This document shows, in pieces, positions 43,124 to 52,552 of a stretch of DNA of 64,000 bases. The DNA is from NORP110 sp051251595 (GTDB lineage Bacteria > Pseudomonadota > Alphaproteobacteria > Rhodobacterales > Rhodobacteraceae). A program made the position numbers and the translations under genes. Under the pieces are notes generated by a model that saw only the letters and a program-made list of their open reading frames with translations, made no database searches and was not told where the DNA came from. The DNA lies in contig JBPOFA010000004.1 in NCBI GenBank assembly GCA_051251595.1, positions 124,001 through 188,000 of the forward strand. Reading direction: 5' to 3'. The first letter of the stretch is position 1. Each line of letters opens with the position of its first letter.

Positions 43124-43879
43124 ATGACAAGCAATTTTGCAAGCTACCCCAGCTTAAAGGGCAAGACCGTTCTGATTACGGGCGGGGCCTCCGGTATTGG
43201 GGCTCAAATCGTCGAGGCTTTCGCCGCGCAAGGTGCGAAAGTTGGTTTTTTGGACATGGACCAAGCAACCTCTGCCACGATCGCGGACAAGATCCCCGGG
43301 GTGGAATTTGAGATATGTGATCTTCGGGATATTGAGGCCATGCGCGAGGCCATCGATCGGCTGCGCTCGCGGCTTGGCGGCTTTGACGTCTTGGTGAATA
43401 ACGCGGCGCGGGATGACCGCCATGCGTGGAGCGACGTGACGCCCGACTATTGGGATGATCGGCAAAACACCAACCTACGTCACCACTTTTTTGCGATTCA
43501 AGCCGTAGCCAATGATATGATCGCAGCGGGTGGTGGTGCGATTATCAACATGGGGTCAAACAGTTGGTGGGAAGCCGGGGGCGGTTTTCCGGCCTATGCA
43601 ACGGCCAAGGCTGCTGTCCACGGTCTGACACGCACGATGGCACGCGACTTGGGCGAGCACCGTATTCGGGTCAACACTGTCGTTCCCGGCTGGATCATGA
43701 CAGACCGTCAAAAAGACCTTTGGGTGACAGAAGAGGGGTTAAAGGCGCATCTTGCCCGGCAATGCCTGCCCGACACGATCGATCCGGTTTATGTTGCACG
43801 GATGGTGCTGTTTTTGGCATCCGATGATGCGAAAATGTGTACCGCAAATAATTACATGGTCGAAGCGGGCTCTATCTGA
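43124..43879 (+). CDS. SDR family, D-xylose 1-dehydrogenase-like
   Basis: A 251-residue SDR closely resembling Caulobacter XylB as I remember it: YPSLKGKTVLITGGASGIGA at the N-terminus, then NNAARDDRHAWSDVTPDYWD, NLRHHFFAIQAVA, PAYATAK and a C-terminal VLFLASDDAKMCTANNYMV. It would oxidise a pentose to its lactone with NAD. ATG 43124 follows GGGAAG; the frame is open upstream to 43010. Clustered with an aldo/keto reductase and aldose 1-epimerase, which fits aldose oxidation. Exact sugar unknown. Confidence 0.82.
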   Translation: MTSNFASYPSLKGKTVLITGGASGIGAQIVEAFAAQGAKVGFLDMDQATSATIADKIPGVEFEICDLRDIEAMREAIDRLRSRLGGFDVLVNNAARDDRHAWSDVTPDYWDDRQNTNLRHHFFAIQAVANDMIAAGGGAIINMGSNSWWEAGGGFPAYATAKAAVHGLTRTMARDLGEHRIRVNTVVPGWIMTDRQKDLWVTEEGLKAHLARQCLPDTIDPVYVARMVLFLASDDAKMCTANNYMVEAGSI

Positions 43880-43922
43880 GTCCCTTTCGATTTTTAGATC
43901 AAAATATAGTTAGGAGAACGCT

Positions 43923-44912
43923 ATGGAATATAGACGTCTTGGAAAGTCTGGCCTGCAGGTCAGCGAACTGTCCCTAGGGTCCTGGGTCACTTTTGGCAAA
44001 CAGGTTGATACAGGGGCCGCCACGAATTTGCTGTCTGCGGCCTATGATGCGGGCATCAACTTTTTTGACAATGCCGAAGGCTATGAGGCCGGTGAATCCG
44101 AAGTTGTTATGGGCCAGGCCCTGAAGGATCTGAACTGGACGCGTGACAGCTATATTGTGTCCTCTAAGGTGTTTTGGGGAGGCTCAAAACCCACGCAGCG
44201 CGGTCTGTCGCGCAAACACGTAACAGATGCGTGCCATGCGGCCATGCGCCGTTTGCAGGTCGATTACCTTGATCTTTACTTCTGCCACCGGCCAGACCTT
44301 GATACCCCGATTGAAGAGACCGTGCGCGCGATGCATGATCTGATCCAGCAGGGCAAAGTGCTTTATTGGGGAACGTCGGAATGGTCTGCGCAGCAAATCA
44401 CCGAAGCCCATGTCGCCGCGCGTGAATGGAACCTGACGCCACCAACGATGGAGCAGCCCCAGTACAACCTGTTTGAACGCCAAAAGGTTGAGGGGGATTA
44501 TGCGCCGATTTACGACAAATTCGGGCTGGGAACCACGATCTGGTCGCCACTGGCCTCTGGTATTCTTACGGGCAAGTATAACGACGGAATTCCCGCAGAC
44601 AGTCGGGTGACATTGCCGGGTTATGAATGGCTGCGCGAGATGTTGGACTCTCCGACAGGGCAGGATCGACTTGAAAAGGTTGGGAAACTGGCTGTTCTTG
44701 CGAAAGAGGCTGGGCTTCCGATCCACCACCTTGCTTTGCTGTGGTGTCTTGCTAACCCTCGGGTTTCGACGGTCATTTTGGGGGCATCTCGTTTGTCGCA
44801 ATTGACGGATAATCTGGCTGCATTGGACAGCCGCGCCGTGATGACGCCTGATCTGATGGACGCGATTGAAGAGATCGTTCAAAACCGTCCGGCAGAGCCG
44901 CAACGGTTCTAG
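43923..44912 (+). CDS. aldo/keto reductase (voltage-gated K+ channel beta-subunit type)
   Basis: A 329-residue AKR. Catalytic residues are placed in FFDNAEGYEAGES (Asp, Tyr), SSKVFWGG (Lys) and CHRPD (His). The subfamily resembles Kv-beta-like and YghZ-type reductases acting on aldehydes. It lies 43 bases after the SDR with TTAGGAG before its ATG, so it is in the same unit. It might act on a sugar aldehyde or methylglyoxal-type compound. Confidence 0.87.
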   Translation: MEYRRLGKSGLQVSELSLGSWVTFGKQVDTGAATNLLSAAYDAGINFFDNAEGYEAGESEVVMGQALKDLNWTRDSYIVSSKVFWGGSKPTQRGLSRKHVTDACHAAMRRLQVDYLDLYFCHRPDLDTPIEETVRAMHDLIQQGKVLYWGTSEWSAQQITEAHVAAREWNLTPPTMEQPQYNLFERQKVEGDYAPIYDKFGLGTTIWSPLASGILTGKYNDGIPADSRVTLPGYEWLREMLDSPTGQDRLEKVGKLAVLAKEAGLPIHHLALLWCLANPRVSTVILGASRLSQLTDNLAALDSRAVMTPDLMDAIEEIVQNRPAEPQRF

Positions 44913-44923
44913 AAAGACTTCAG

Positions 44924-44947
44924 TGGGGCGCGTAATTATGCGCCCCA
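44924..44947 (+). other. hairpin between aldo/keto reductase and aldose epimerase genes
   Basis: TGGGGCGC (44924-44931) pairs with GCGCCCCA (44940-44947), 8 bp with an 8-base loop. No T-run follows, so it may protect or attenuate the transcript rather than end it. Confidence 0.5.
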
Positions 44948-44992
44948 TATGTTGCGGCCTTGCGCCCCGAAAGCCTTAAGAAAGGAAAGATT

Positions 44993-45994
44993 TTGGAACC
45001 AAAGATCACCGTGTTTGGAGCCGCCCCTGATGGAGAGGCCGTTCAACAAATTACGCTTCAGAATGGCGCGCTGACGGCGCAAGTCCTGACCTATGGTGCG
45101 ACTGTTCGCGATCTTAGGATGGAGGGTGTCGATCATCCGTTGGTCTTGGGCCACGACACGCTGGACCCCTATTTTGACAAACTGCGGTACTTTGGTGCGA
45201 TCGTCGGGCGCTTTGCCAACCGGCTGTCCAACGCGACGTTTTCCATCGCAGGCAAAGACTACGCGGTCGACAAGAATTTTCGCGGACGCCACATGTTGCA
45301 TGGCGGGACATCCGGCGTTGGCTGCAAGGTGTGGGCGATCAAAACGGCAAGCGACACAAGCGTCACCCTGTCTTTGGAATTGCCAGACGGGGACATGGGG
45401 TTTCCCGGGAACATGACCGTCGAGGTCACCTATTCCTTGCCCGGTGATGGCGCGTTGCAAGTGGAAATTTCTGCCCAGACGGACGCGGCAAGCCCCTGTA
45501 ATTTTGCCCATCACGGGTATTTTAATCTGGACGGCTCGGACACGATCACGGATCACATCCTTCAGATTGAGGCGGAGCATTACCTGCCCGTCGATGATGA
45601 CCTTATCCCCACAGGAGAAGCCCGCGCAGTGGCCGGGACGCCTTTTGATTTCTCAGCTTCGCGCGAAATTGGCACGGATGGGTATGATCACAACTTTTGC
45701 CTGTCTCAGGAAAAAGGCCCTCTGCGTCGGGTGGTGACCCTTCGCAGCCCGAAAAGCGGGATCACGCTGAACGTCGAAACAAATGAGACCGGGATTCAGG
45801 TCTATGATGGCGGGCAAATGCCGATGGAGGGTTTGCCCGGGCTCGACGGACGGGTGTACCGAACGAATGCCGGTCTGGCGCTAGAGGCTCAGGTGTGGCC
45901 CGATGCGCCAAATCAGCCAGGGTTTCCCATGGCTATTTTGCAACCGGGTGAGACATATCACCAATCCACCCGCTACGTCTTTTCCAAGGGCTAA
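44993..45994 (+). CDS. galM: aldose 1-epimerase
   Basis: A 333-residue galactose mutarotase from TTG 44993 (AAAGGA is 5 bases upstream; a second TTG lies at 44960). The catalytic His is in FAHHGYFNLDGS and a catalytic Glu in LALEAQVWPDAPNQPGFP; HMLHGG is also present. The enzyme interconverts alpha and beta anomers, which helps a dehydrogenase specific for one anomer, such as the upstream xylose-dehydrogenase-like SDR. Confidence 0.92.
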   Translation: MEPKITVFGAAPDGEAVQQITLQNGALTAQVLTYGATVRDLRMEGVDHPLVLGHDTLDPYFDKLRYFGAIVGRFANRLSNATFSIAGKDYAVDKNFRGRHMLHGGTSGVGCKVWAIKTASDTSVTLSLELPDGDMGFPGNMTVEVTYSLPGDGALQVEISAQTDAASPCNFAHHGYFNLDGSDTITDHILQIEAEHYLPVDDDLIPTGEARAVAGTPFDFSASREIGTDGYDHNFCLSQEKGPLRRVVTLRSPKSGITLNVETNETGIQVYDGGQMPMEGLPGLDGRVYRTNAGLALEAQVWPDAPNQPGFPMAILQPGETYHQSTRYVFSKG

Positions 45995-46013
45995 GGGGTG
46001 TTTTGAGACCAGA

Positions 46014-46042
46014 AAGGGCGCCGCTTTGATGCTGGCGCCCTT
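46014..46042 (+). terminator. hairpin after galM, probable terminator
   Basis: A perfect 9-bp stem AAGGGCGCC / GGCGCCCTT with an 11-base loop, 19 bases after the galM stop. The following bases (GTTCATGG) are only slightly T-rich. The remaining space to 46273 holds no recognised gene. Confidence 0.55.
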
Positions 46043-46273
46043 GTTCATGGGCTGCCCGGTTTTCAGCGAAAGCTATGCGGAGAGTGTGGAATCTGTATAA
46101 TTGATCTCAGTCATGAATCGAGGGCAGATTTGATCCCTTGAGTGCTGCGTTGTGAATGGCCCAAGGGGTGGAAAAGAGCATCTGAGAATGAAATCCAGTA
46201 CTGTCCCTTCAACCCGTTATTCAGTTCAAAGGGGTCATGATGTGCACGCAAGCTGGCCAAGGGCTTTGGTCAA

Positions 46274-47704
46274 ATGACGGTTCTAATTTTTCTTCACGGG
46301 CTTTTGGTTATCGGGTTTACGGTTCGCATTCTGTTGCGCGACGACCTGTCCCCGCCTGCGCGGTTGGCGTGGTTCGTGGTCTTGAATGTGCTGCCCTATT
46401 TCGGGTCGGTTATCTATTTTCTCTTTGGTGAGGTTGATCTTGGGAACCATGCCAACAAGCGCAACAAAGAGATTTTTGACAAAATTCGCCGAGGCGCCAC
46501 AAAATACCTGGGCAACCGTGATGACATCGACGACCAGATAGAGCCGGCCTATCGATCGCCCTTTCGGTATTCCGGGTCCATCAACGGGTTTTTCCCGGTG
46601 CCGGGCAACACAGCCGAGCTTATGGCTGATGGCGACATGACGCGGGCGCAGATGATTGCGGATATTGATGCCGCTACCGATCACGTGCATGTGCTTTATT
46701 ACATTTGGCTGGATGACAACACCGGGCGCGGTTTGGCAGAGGCTTTGATCCGCGCCGCAAAACGCGGTGTGACATGTCGTGCTGTTGCAGATGGGCTTGG
46801 GTCACGCGGGTTGATCAAGTCGCCGCTTTGGGCGGAAATGAAACAGGCCGGTGTCCAGCTGGCCGTTGCCTTGTCCCTGCACAATCCCATTCGCACCATC
46901 CTGACCAGCCGGCTTGACCTGCGGAACCACCGAAAAATTACCGTGATCGATGCCGATGTTACCTATTGCGGAAGCCGAAATTCTGCGGATCCGGAATTTC
47001 TGGTGAAGGCGAAATACGCCCCTTGGGTTGACATTATGCTGCGGTTCAAAGGGCCGGTTGTCGCGCAAAATCAGCTGTTGTTTGCCAGCGATTGGATGCA
47101 GGCTACGGGGGAAGATCTGGATGAGCTGGACCTGAGGTTTGAGCCACATCCGGATGGGTTTCCGGCCCAGGTTATGGGGGATGGCCCAACCGACAGGCGT
47201 GGCGCGACGCCGCAACTTTTTGCGAATTTGATCGGGTCCGCGCAGACTGAGCTGACCCTGTCCACGCCCTATTTTGTCCCCGACGCCACGGTGCTAGAGG
47301 CGCTTTGCGCTGCGGCCTATGGCGGGGTGCGTGTCACTTTGATTTTCCCGAAAGTGAACGACAGTTGGATCGTGGCGGCGGCCAGCCGAAGCTATTATCG
47401 CAGGTTGTTGGCTGCGGGTTGCGTCATTCATGAATTTAATGAAGGTCTGCTGCACGCCAAGACGCTGACAATTGATGGCATGATCAGCTTGATCGGATCG
47501 TCAAACCTAGACCTGCGCAGTTTTGATTTGAACTACGAAAACAACATCCTGTTGCAGGACAAAAAGACCACCCAAGCGATTTGTGGCCGCCAGCAAGACT
47601 ATATTGCGCGGTCCGAAGAAGTGACCCTGAACGCGGTGTTGGGCTGGTCTTACCGGCAACGGATCTGGAGCAATATTCTAGCGACAATTGGCCCCGTATT
47701 GTAG
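46274..47704 (+). CDS. cls: cardiolipin synthase
   Basis: A 476-residue phospholipase-D-superfamily cardiolipin synthase. Two N-terminal membrane segments (about 1-20 and 31-51) are followed by two HKD motifs: His219-Lys221-Asp226 in HRKITVID, and His394-Lys396-Asp401 in HAKTLTID. It joins phosphatidylglycerol (or phosphatidyl donors) into cardiolipin at the inner membrane. Transcribed alone. Length and both active sites are intact. Confidence 0.93.
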   Translation: MTVLIFLHGLLVIGFTVRILLRDDLSPPARLAWFVVLNVLPYFGSVIYFLFGEVDLGNHANKRNKEIFDKIRRGATKYLGNRDDIDDQIEPAYRSPFRYSGSINGFFPVPGNTAELMADGDMTRAQMIADIDAATDHVHVLYYIWLDDNTGRGLAEALIRAAKRGVTCRAVADGLGSRGLIKSPLWAEMKQAGVQLAVALSLHNPIRTILTSRLDLRNHRKITVIDADVTYCGSRNSADPEFLVKAKYAPWVDIMLRFKGPVVAQNQLLFASDWMQATGEDLDELDLRFEPHPDGFPAQVMGDGPTDRRGATPQLFANLIGSAQTELTLSTPYFVPDATVLEALCAAAYGGVRVTLIFPKVNDSWIVAAASRSYYRRLLAAGCVIHEFNEGLLHAKTLTIDGMISLIGSSNLDLRSFDLNYENNILLQDKKTTQAICGRQQDYIARSEEVTLNAVLGWSYRQRIWSNILATIGPVL

Positions 47705-47839
47705 GTTCGACGATGGTCATTCAGGTGTGAAATTCTGCATAGAATTAGAACCACCGGCGCTTTCATAAGGCTGTAAAAATATAACTAGATGTAAATTTGT
47801 TTTTGTCCCATTATCTATGCAAATAAGGGATTCTAACAA

Positions 47840-48874
47840 TTGTCTGAACAAGATGACTTGTCAACTTTACTGGTCGTTATTGCCGACGATCTGACAGGGG
47901 CGTTGGATGCGGTTGGCCCGTTTTCGGGCGGTCAGTTCAATACCGTTGTTGCTACGGGTCCAGAGATGATCGGCGCTGCCCTGAGGACAGGCGCGGATGT
48001 GGTGGCGGTGTCTACGCGTTCGCGTGATTTGCCAGCAGAAGAGGCCAGGGCAACTGTGGCTTCTGTGTTGGATGCTATCCCTGCTGGGGCGCGGTTGTTC
48101 AAGAAAATCGATTCCCGATTGAAAGGGAATATTGCGGCAGAGCTTGATGCGTTTCCCCAAGGCCCGGTGCTGGTTGTGCCCGCCTTGCCCGAATTCAGGC
48201 GGTATCAAACGGATGGTGCCATTCACGGCTTTGGCTTGGATGATCCATTGGCCATTCGCGACGTTTTGGGTGCGCGCGCAGCGCGTGCTGTCATTCCGGA
48301 TATTCGCCGAGATGCCGACATTCTTGGTCCGCTCAAGAATGCGCCGCGGAATACGATTTTTGTCGGTGCCCGGGCCCTGGCTGCTGCCTTGGCGCAGGAC
48401 ATGGGGCTTCGGTCGCATTCCACTGGGCTGCGGTTGACTGGGGATATCGCTGTCGCGGTTGGTTCATACGACCCAATCACCTTGGAACAGGTAGCTGAAC
48501 TTGATCGCTTTGGCGTTGCGACGTGTCTTGCGCCGGGCGGGGTTTACGATCGGTCGGTTCCGGATGACCAAATCCTTGTGTTGCGCGCGGTCGAGGCGGA
48601 TAGCCCCGTCCCATCCGACGTGGTGGCGACGCAATTGGCGCGATCGTTTGGACGTTTTGCTGCGGGGCGTAGCGGGCTGGTTCTGACCGGCGGCGCAACG
48701 GCAGAGGCCGTTATCGATACGCTCGGAATTGATTTATTGCATGTCGATGGCGAGGCGATGCCCGGTCTTCCTGTGTCGCATGCTGGCGATATGCAAATTG
48801 TCACCAAATCGGGTGGGTTTGGGGCGCGCGATACACTTGTTCGGCTTTTTGATTTGGGGCAAGATGAAGCATGA
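47840..48874 (+). CDS. four-carbon acid sugar kinase family protein (DUF1537, DtnK/OtnK-like)
   Basis: A 344-residue DUF1537 kinase, shorter than the 400-430 residues usual for OtnK/DtnK. The N-terminal motif IADDLTGALD and FKKIDSRLKGN are present, and the C-terminal nucleotide domain ends with LTGGATAEAV and TKSGGFGA. It would phosphorylate threonate, erythronate or a related four-carbon acid. Start TTG 47840 with AAGGGA 9 bases upstream. A PdxA-type dehydrogenase, its known partner, lies on the opposite strand at 51605-52552. Confidence 0.87.
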   Translation: MSEQDDLSTLLVVIADDLTGALDAVGPFSGGQFNTVVATGPEMIGAALRTGADVVAVSTRSRDLPAEEARATVASVLDAIPAGARLFKKIDSRLKGNIAAELDAFPQGPVLVVPALPEFRRYQTDGAIHGFGLDDPLAIRDVLGARAARAVIPDIRRDADILGPLKNAPRNTIFVGARALAAALAQDMGLRSHSTGLRLTGDIAVAVGSYDPITLEQVAELDRFGVATCLAPGGVYDRSVPDDQILVLRAVEADSPVPSDVVATQLARSFGRFAAGRSGLVLTGGATAEAVIDTLGIDLLHVDGEAMPGLPVSHAGDMQIVTKSGGFGARDTLVRLFDLGQDEA

Positions 48875-49575
48875 TGAATAAGATTTCTAAGTCTGAGGCG
48901 CAGCGAAAAAACTTGGCAGATGTGGTTTTCGAAAAACTACATCGTGCGATCAAATCCGGGGCCTATGGTGCGGATGAAAAGCTGCCTGCTGAGCATGACC
49001 TTGCCGCTGAATTCGAAGTCTCTCGGCCGGTCGTTCGCGACGCGCTGCGTAAATTGCGGGAACAGCGGCTGATCTATTCCCGGCAAGGGTCAGGCAGTTT
49101 CGTGCGTCAGCTTGGAATGCGCGAACCTTTGGGGTTTGGGCATCTTGAAAATATAGCAGATTTGCGCAGGTGCTATGAATTCCGGTTGGTGTTGGAACCT
49201 GCCGCCGCGGCCATGGCGGCGGAAAGATGGACGTTGGAAGAACTGGGTGGAATCGAGCGCGCTCTGGTGGCGATGCGGGATGCCACGGAACGACACCGGC
49301 ACCGCGAGGACGCGGACTTTGATTTTCACTATTCAATTTCGCAGGCGTCAGGAAATGATTATTTTTCCACGGCCATGGATGCCCTGAAAGATCACATTGC
49401 CGTCGGGATGCAGTTTCATGGACGTTCACTGAAACGCACTGAAACCGGGCTCGACAATGTTTTTGGCGAACATGATGAGATCTTTACCGCGATCAAGGCG
49501 CGAGACTCTGACACGGCTGCAGCCCTGATGAAAAGCCATCTGATTGGGTCGCGGGACCGGTTGTTCGAGGGTTAG
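48871..49575 (+). CDS. GntR family transcriptional regulator (FCD subfamily)
   Basis: A 234-residue GntR/FCD regulator. The winged helix is in LPAEHDLAAEFEVSRPVVRD; the FCD domain has DADFDFHYSISQASGN. ATG overlaps the kinase stop (ATGA), and its own stop overlaps the convergent alcohol dehydrogenase stop by 4 bases. It probably controls the acid-sugar kinase and the opposite operon. A candidate operator lies upstream of the sialidase-like gene. Confidence 0.9.
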   Translation: MMNKISKSEAQRKNLADVVFEKLHRAIKSGAYGADEKLPAEHDLAAEFEVSRPVVRDALRKLREQRLIYSRQGSGSFVRQLGMREPLGFGHLENIADLRRCYEFRLVLEPAAAAMAAERWTLEELGGIERALVAMRDATERHRHREDADFDFHYSISQASGNDYFSTAMDALKDHIAVGMQFHGRSLKRTETGLDNVFGEHDEIFTAIKARDSDTAAALMKSHLIGSRDRLFEG

Positions 49576-50693
49576 TACGCCGCCTTGTAAATCGCCAAAA
49601 CATCCGCAACCGACATGTCGCGCGGGTTGTTGTCCATCAACCGCCGGATCGCATGTGCTTCTTCGGCCCAGCTTTGCAAATCCTCTTGCTGCGCGCCATG
49701 TTTTGACAGGCGCATTTCGACACCAAGGTTTGCGCAATAGTCATGGGCGACGGCAAAAACATGATCAGGGCTGTCGCCAGCGGCCAATCCCAATGCGTCC
49801 AGGACTTCGGCCGTTTTGCCGGGGCGAACGGTTTGGTTAAAGGCAAGCACATGCGGAAAAATGATCGCGTTGGCCAGCCCGTGTGGCAGGTTCAGCCGTG
49901 TCCCAAGCGGGTAGGCCAGGGCGTGGCCCGCTGCGGTATTCACGGGGCCAAGGCAAATCCCGCCATAGTAGCTTGCCAACATCATTCCGGCCCGTGCTTC
50001 GGTGTCCTGACCGTCCGCGACAGCGCGGGTCAGGTACTGGCCGACCAGTTTGATGCCCATTCTGGCAAAGCCATCGACCATGTCGTGGGCACGAATGTTC
50101 GTAAACGCTTCGACGCAATGTGCCATCGCATCAACGCCCGTGGCAGCGGTTACAGCAGGGGGGACCGTGTAGCTAAGCTCTGGGTCAAGAACCGCCAGTT
50201 CGGCCCGCATATGTTTACTTTCCACAGCCATTTTCGCTTTGGTCTGGGCATTCGTCACAAGGGCGCGAATGCCGGCCTCTGATCCGGTGCCGGCGGTCGT
50301 GGGGATGAGCGCCAGTCGAGACAGGCTGCGGTTCACCTTGTCCGGACCGATGACGTCCGACAGGGATTGTTCGCCGTCCCACAAAACTGAAACCAGTTTG
50401 GCAATGTCCATAACGGATCCGCCGCCAAGCCCGATGATGACGTCTGGCTTGAGCTCTGCCGCTGCCGCCAATGTGCAGTCCAGGGCGATGTCGTCAGGTT
50501 CAGGGGGCACGTCTGTGATGACCTGAACCATTCCGGGCAGGGCAAGTTTTGCGACAAGGGGTTCCAGAACAGGTACGGTCAGAACCAGAATGCGCTTTGC
50601 CCCTGCGGCCCATTCACCAACCTGTTGCGCGGTGCCTGCGCCGATTTCCAGGCGGGCCGGTTGGTGAATTACAATTTGACGATCCATGCTCAT
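49572..50693 (-). CDS. iron-containing alcohol dehydrogenase
   Basis: A 373-residue group III Fe-ADH. GLGGGSVMDIAK is the nucleotide motif; metal ligands are in GVDAMAHC, GHALAYPLG and LPHGLANAI. The family includes lactaldehyde and 4-hydroxybutyrate dehydrogenases and maleylacetate reductases. It is the last gene of the acid-sugar operon and could reduce or oxidise an aldehyde intermediate such as one released by the DapA-family enzyme. Confidence 0.88.
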   Translation of the reverse strand: MSMDRQIVIHQPARLEIGAGTAQQVGEWAAGAKRILVLTVPVLEPLVAKLALPGMVQVITDVPPEPDDIALDCTLAAAAELKPDVIIGLGGGSVMDIAKLVSVLWDGEQSLSDVIGPDKVNRSLSRLALIPTTAGTGSEAGIRALVTNAQTKAKMAVESKHMRAELAVLDPELSYTVPPAVTAATGVDAMAHCVEAFTNIRAHDMVDGFARMGIKLVGQYLTRAVADGQDTEARAGMMLASYYGGICLGPVNTAAGHALAYPLGTRLNLPHGLANAIIFPHVLAFNQTVRPGKTAEVLDALGLAAGDSPDHVFAVAHDYCANLGVEMRLSKHGAQQEDLQSWAEEAHAIRRLMDNNPRDMSVADVLAIYKAAY

Positions 50694-50702
50694 GGCGGCC
50701 TC

Positions 50703-51608
50703 TTACTGTTCCAGGTCGGTCATGTTCGACCAGACTGCGTTTCGTTCTGTTTCGCTGAGGGCCACAAGCGGAGGGCGCAGGTTGCACCAATCTAGGTTTC
50801 CGCGGGCCTTTGACACCATCGCTTTGACGGTTGGCAATTGAACATAGGAATTCGTCAATTCGCGCCAGGCGTTGATCCGGTCTTGGGCGGCAGAAACGGT
50901 TTCGGCCTGGGCCGGGTCCTGCCAGTTGTCCCAAACCACGCGCAAAGCATCGGCGCGCAGGTTTGAGGTTGCAGTGATGCAGCCTGCGCCGCCGTTTTGC
51001 AGCAGCGGCAGCAAAAGTGGGTCGGCGCCCGCCAAGACGGAAAATCCAGGGAAGCGGTTGACCATGGCCTTCATGTTTTCAATGTCGCCCGCGCTGTCTT
51101 TGATCCCGACGATCGTGTCGGGGAAAGCGGTGATCAGACGTTCGATCAGATCGTGGCCCAATGGCACCGATGTGACCTGTGGAATATGGTACAGCACGAC
51201 CTTTAGGCGGTCGTCGCCGACGCCTTCGATCACAGAGGCGTAAAAGCGGAACAGCCCTTCGTCGCTGATGCCTTTGTAGTAAAACGGTGGCAGCATCACG
51301 CAACCCAACACGCCCTGATCCACCGCATGACGGGTTAAGGCGATGGTTTCAGGTACGTTGCAACTGGATGTGCCGGGCAGCAATTGATCGCCCGTGACGC
51401 CAAAGTCCAAGGCGGCTTCTAGCAAGGACTGGCGTTCGGCCACGGAAAAGTTATTCGCCTCGCCCGTTGTGCCCAGTAGGGCGATGCCGTGGCATCCTTC
51501 ATCCAGCAGCGCCTTGCAGTGTTCGGCGAACAAATCCAGTCGGACGGACCCGTCTGGGCCAACCGGTGTTGTGGCGGCAGAAAAGACGCCTTTGATTGGA
51601 TTGGTCAT
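50703..51608 (-). CDS. dihydrodipicolinate synthase / N-acetylneuraminate lyase family protein
   Basis: A 301-residue Schiff-base aldolase. GTTGEANN, the conserved Tyr in LYHIPQ and Lys in GIKDSAG are intact. The family includes DapA, N-acetylneuraminate lyase and 2-keto-3-deoxy sugar-acid aldolases; an aldolase for a sugar-acid derivative fits this operon best. Overlaps the PdxA gene by 4 bases and precedes the alcohol dehydrogenase by 9 bases. Confidence 0.87.
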   Translation of the reverse strand: MTNPIKGVFSAATTPVGPDGSVRLDLFAEHCKALLDEGCHGIALLGTTGEANNFSVAERQSLLEAALDFGVTGDQLLPGTSSCNVPETIALTRHAVDQGVLGCVMLPPFYYKGISDEGLFRFYASVIEGVGDDRLKVVLYHIPQVTSVPLGHDLIERLITAFPDTIVGIKDSAGDIENMKAMVNRFPGFSVLAGADPLLLPLLQNGGAGCITATSNLRADALRVVWDNWQDPAQAETVSAAQDRINAWRELTNSYVQLPTVKAMVSKARGNLDWCNLRPPLVALSETERNAVWSNMTDLEQ

Positions 51609-52552
51609 GAGATCCTCCCAGAGACAAGCTTGCGCGCATAGGCAATCGCCTCGAGCATGTTTTCGTGATTGGCGATGCCTTTTCCTGCGATGTCAAAAGC
51701 CGTTCCGTGGTCGACAGAGGTGCGGTCAATGGGCAGGCCGATTGACACATTCACGGCTGTATCAAACGCGACGAGCTTGATCGGGATATGTCCCTGATCG
51801 TGATAATTGGCCACGACCAGATCAAAGCCGCCGGAATAGGCGCGGTGAAACACTGTGTCGGCCGAGATTGGCCCGACCACGTTGATGCCCTTGCTGCGGG
51901 CCATTTCAACGCCGGGGGCAATCAGGCGATCGTCTTCATCGCCGAACAACCCGCCTTCGCCGCAATGCGGGTTCAGGCCGGCGACCGCGATGCGGGGGTT
52001 TTCAATGCCGATGCGTTTGAGGTGAGAGTTCCCCGCCTCTATGGTTTCCAGAATGCGTTCCGGGCTGGTGCGTTCAATCGCGGTGCGCAGCGCAACATGG
52101 GTCGAGGCGTGAATGACCTTTAGCTTTTCCGACGCAAGCAACATGAACGCGCCTTTTTGCCCGGTCAGCGCGGCCAGCATTCCGGTGTGACCGTCATAGT
52201 GATGACCGGCCATGTTCAGGGATTCTTTGTTGATCGGTGCGGTAACGATGCACCTGACCGTGCCGTCCATCGCTGCTTTTGCTGCGGCTTCGATAAACCG
52301 AAAGGCAGCATCACCGGCCCGTTTGTCGATTGTGCCAAAAGGCAGCGGTGCACCATCAACCGGCAAATCGGTAAGCGCAAAATCCTGCCCGGGTCTCAGC
52401 CCGGTGCCCAAGACCTTATCCGCCGCCAGCAAGGTCTCATGATTGCCGAAAACGCGCGTTTGGGCACGGTCCTCTGGCGTCATCGTTGCGATGGCCTTTA
52501 GGGTAATTTCAGGACCGACGCCAACGGGGTCGCCAATCGTAATACCGATCAT
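51605..52552 (-). CDS. pdxA2: PdxA-family dehydrogenase (4-phospho-threonate/erythronate type)
   Basis: A 315-residue PdxA-family enzyme. GDPVGVGPEI lies at the N-terminus; HYDGHTGMLAALTG and ANYHDQGHIPIKL carry the metal-binding histidines. Although it could serve vitamin B6 synthesis, its place with an acid-sugar kinase, GntR regulator and DapA-family enzyme fits the PdxA2 group, which oxidises and decarboxylates 4-phospho-threonate or -erythronate to dihydroxyacetone phosphate. Confidence 0.85.
   Translation of the reverse strand: MIGITIGDPVGVGPEITLKAIATMTPEDRAQTRVFGNHETLLAADKVLGTGLRPGQDFALTDLPVDGAPLPFGTIDKRAGDAAFRFIEAAAKAAMDGTVRCIVTAPINKESLNMAGHHYDGHTGMLAALTGQKGAFMLLASEKLKVIHASTHVALRTAIERTSPERILETIEAGNSHLKRIGIENPRIAVAGLNPHCGEGGLFGDEDDRLIAPGVEMARSKGINVVGPISADTVFHRAYSGGFDLVVANYHDQGHIPIKLVAFDTAVNVSIGLPIDRTSVDHGTAFDIAGKGIANHENMLEAIAYARKLVSGRIS

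Noticed and set aside
46102..46160. TGATCT and TGATCC motifs upstream of cardiolipin synthase as sigma-E promoters
   Set aside because: At the 18-base spacing the -10 positions read AGATTT and AATGGC, without the TA start seen in the true pair.
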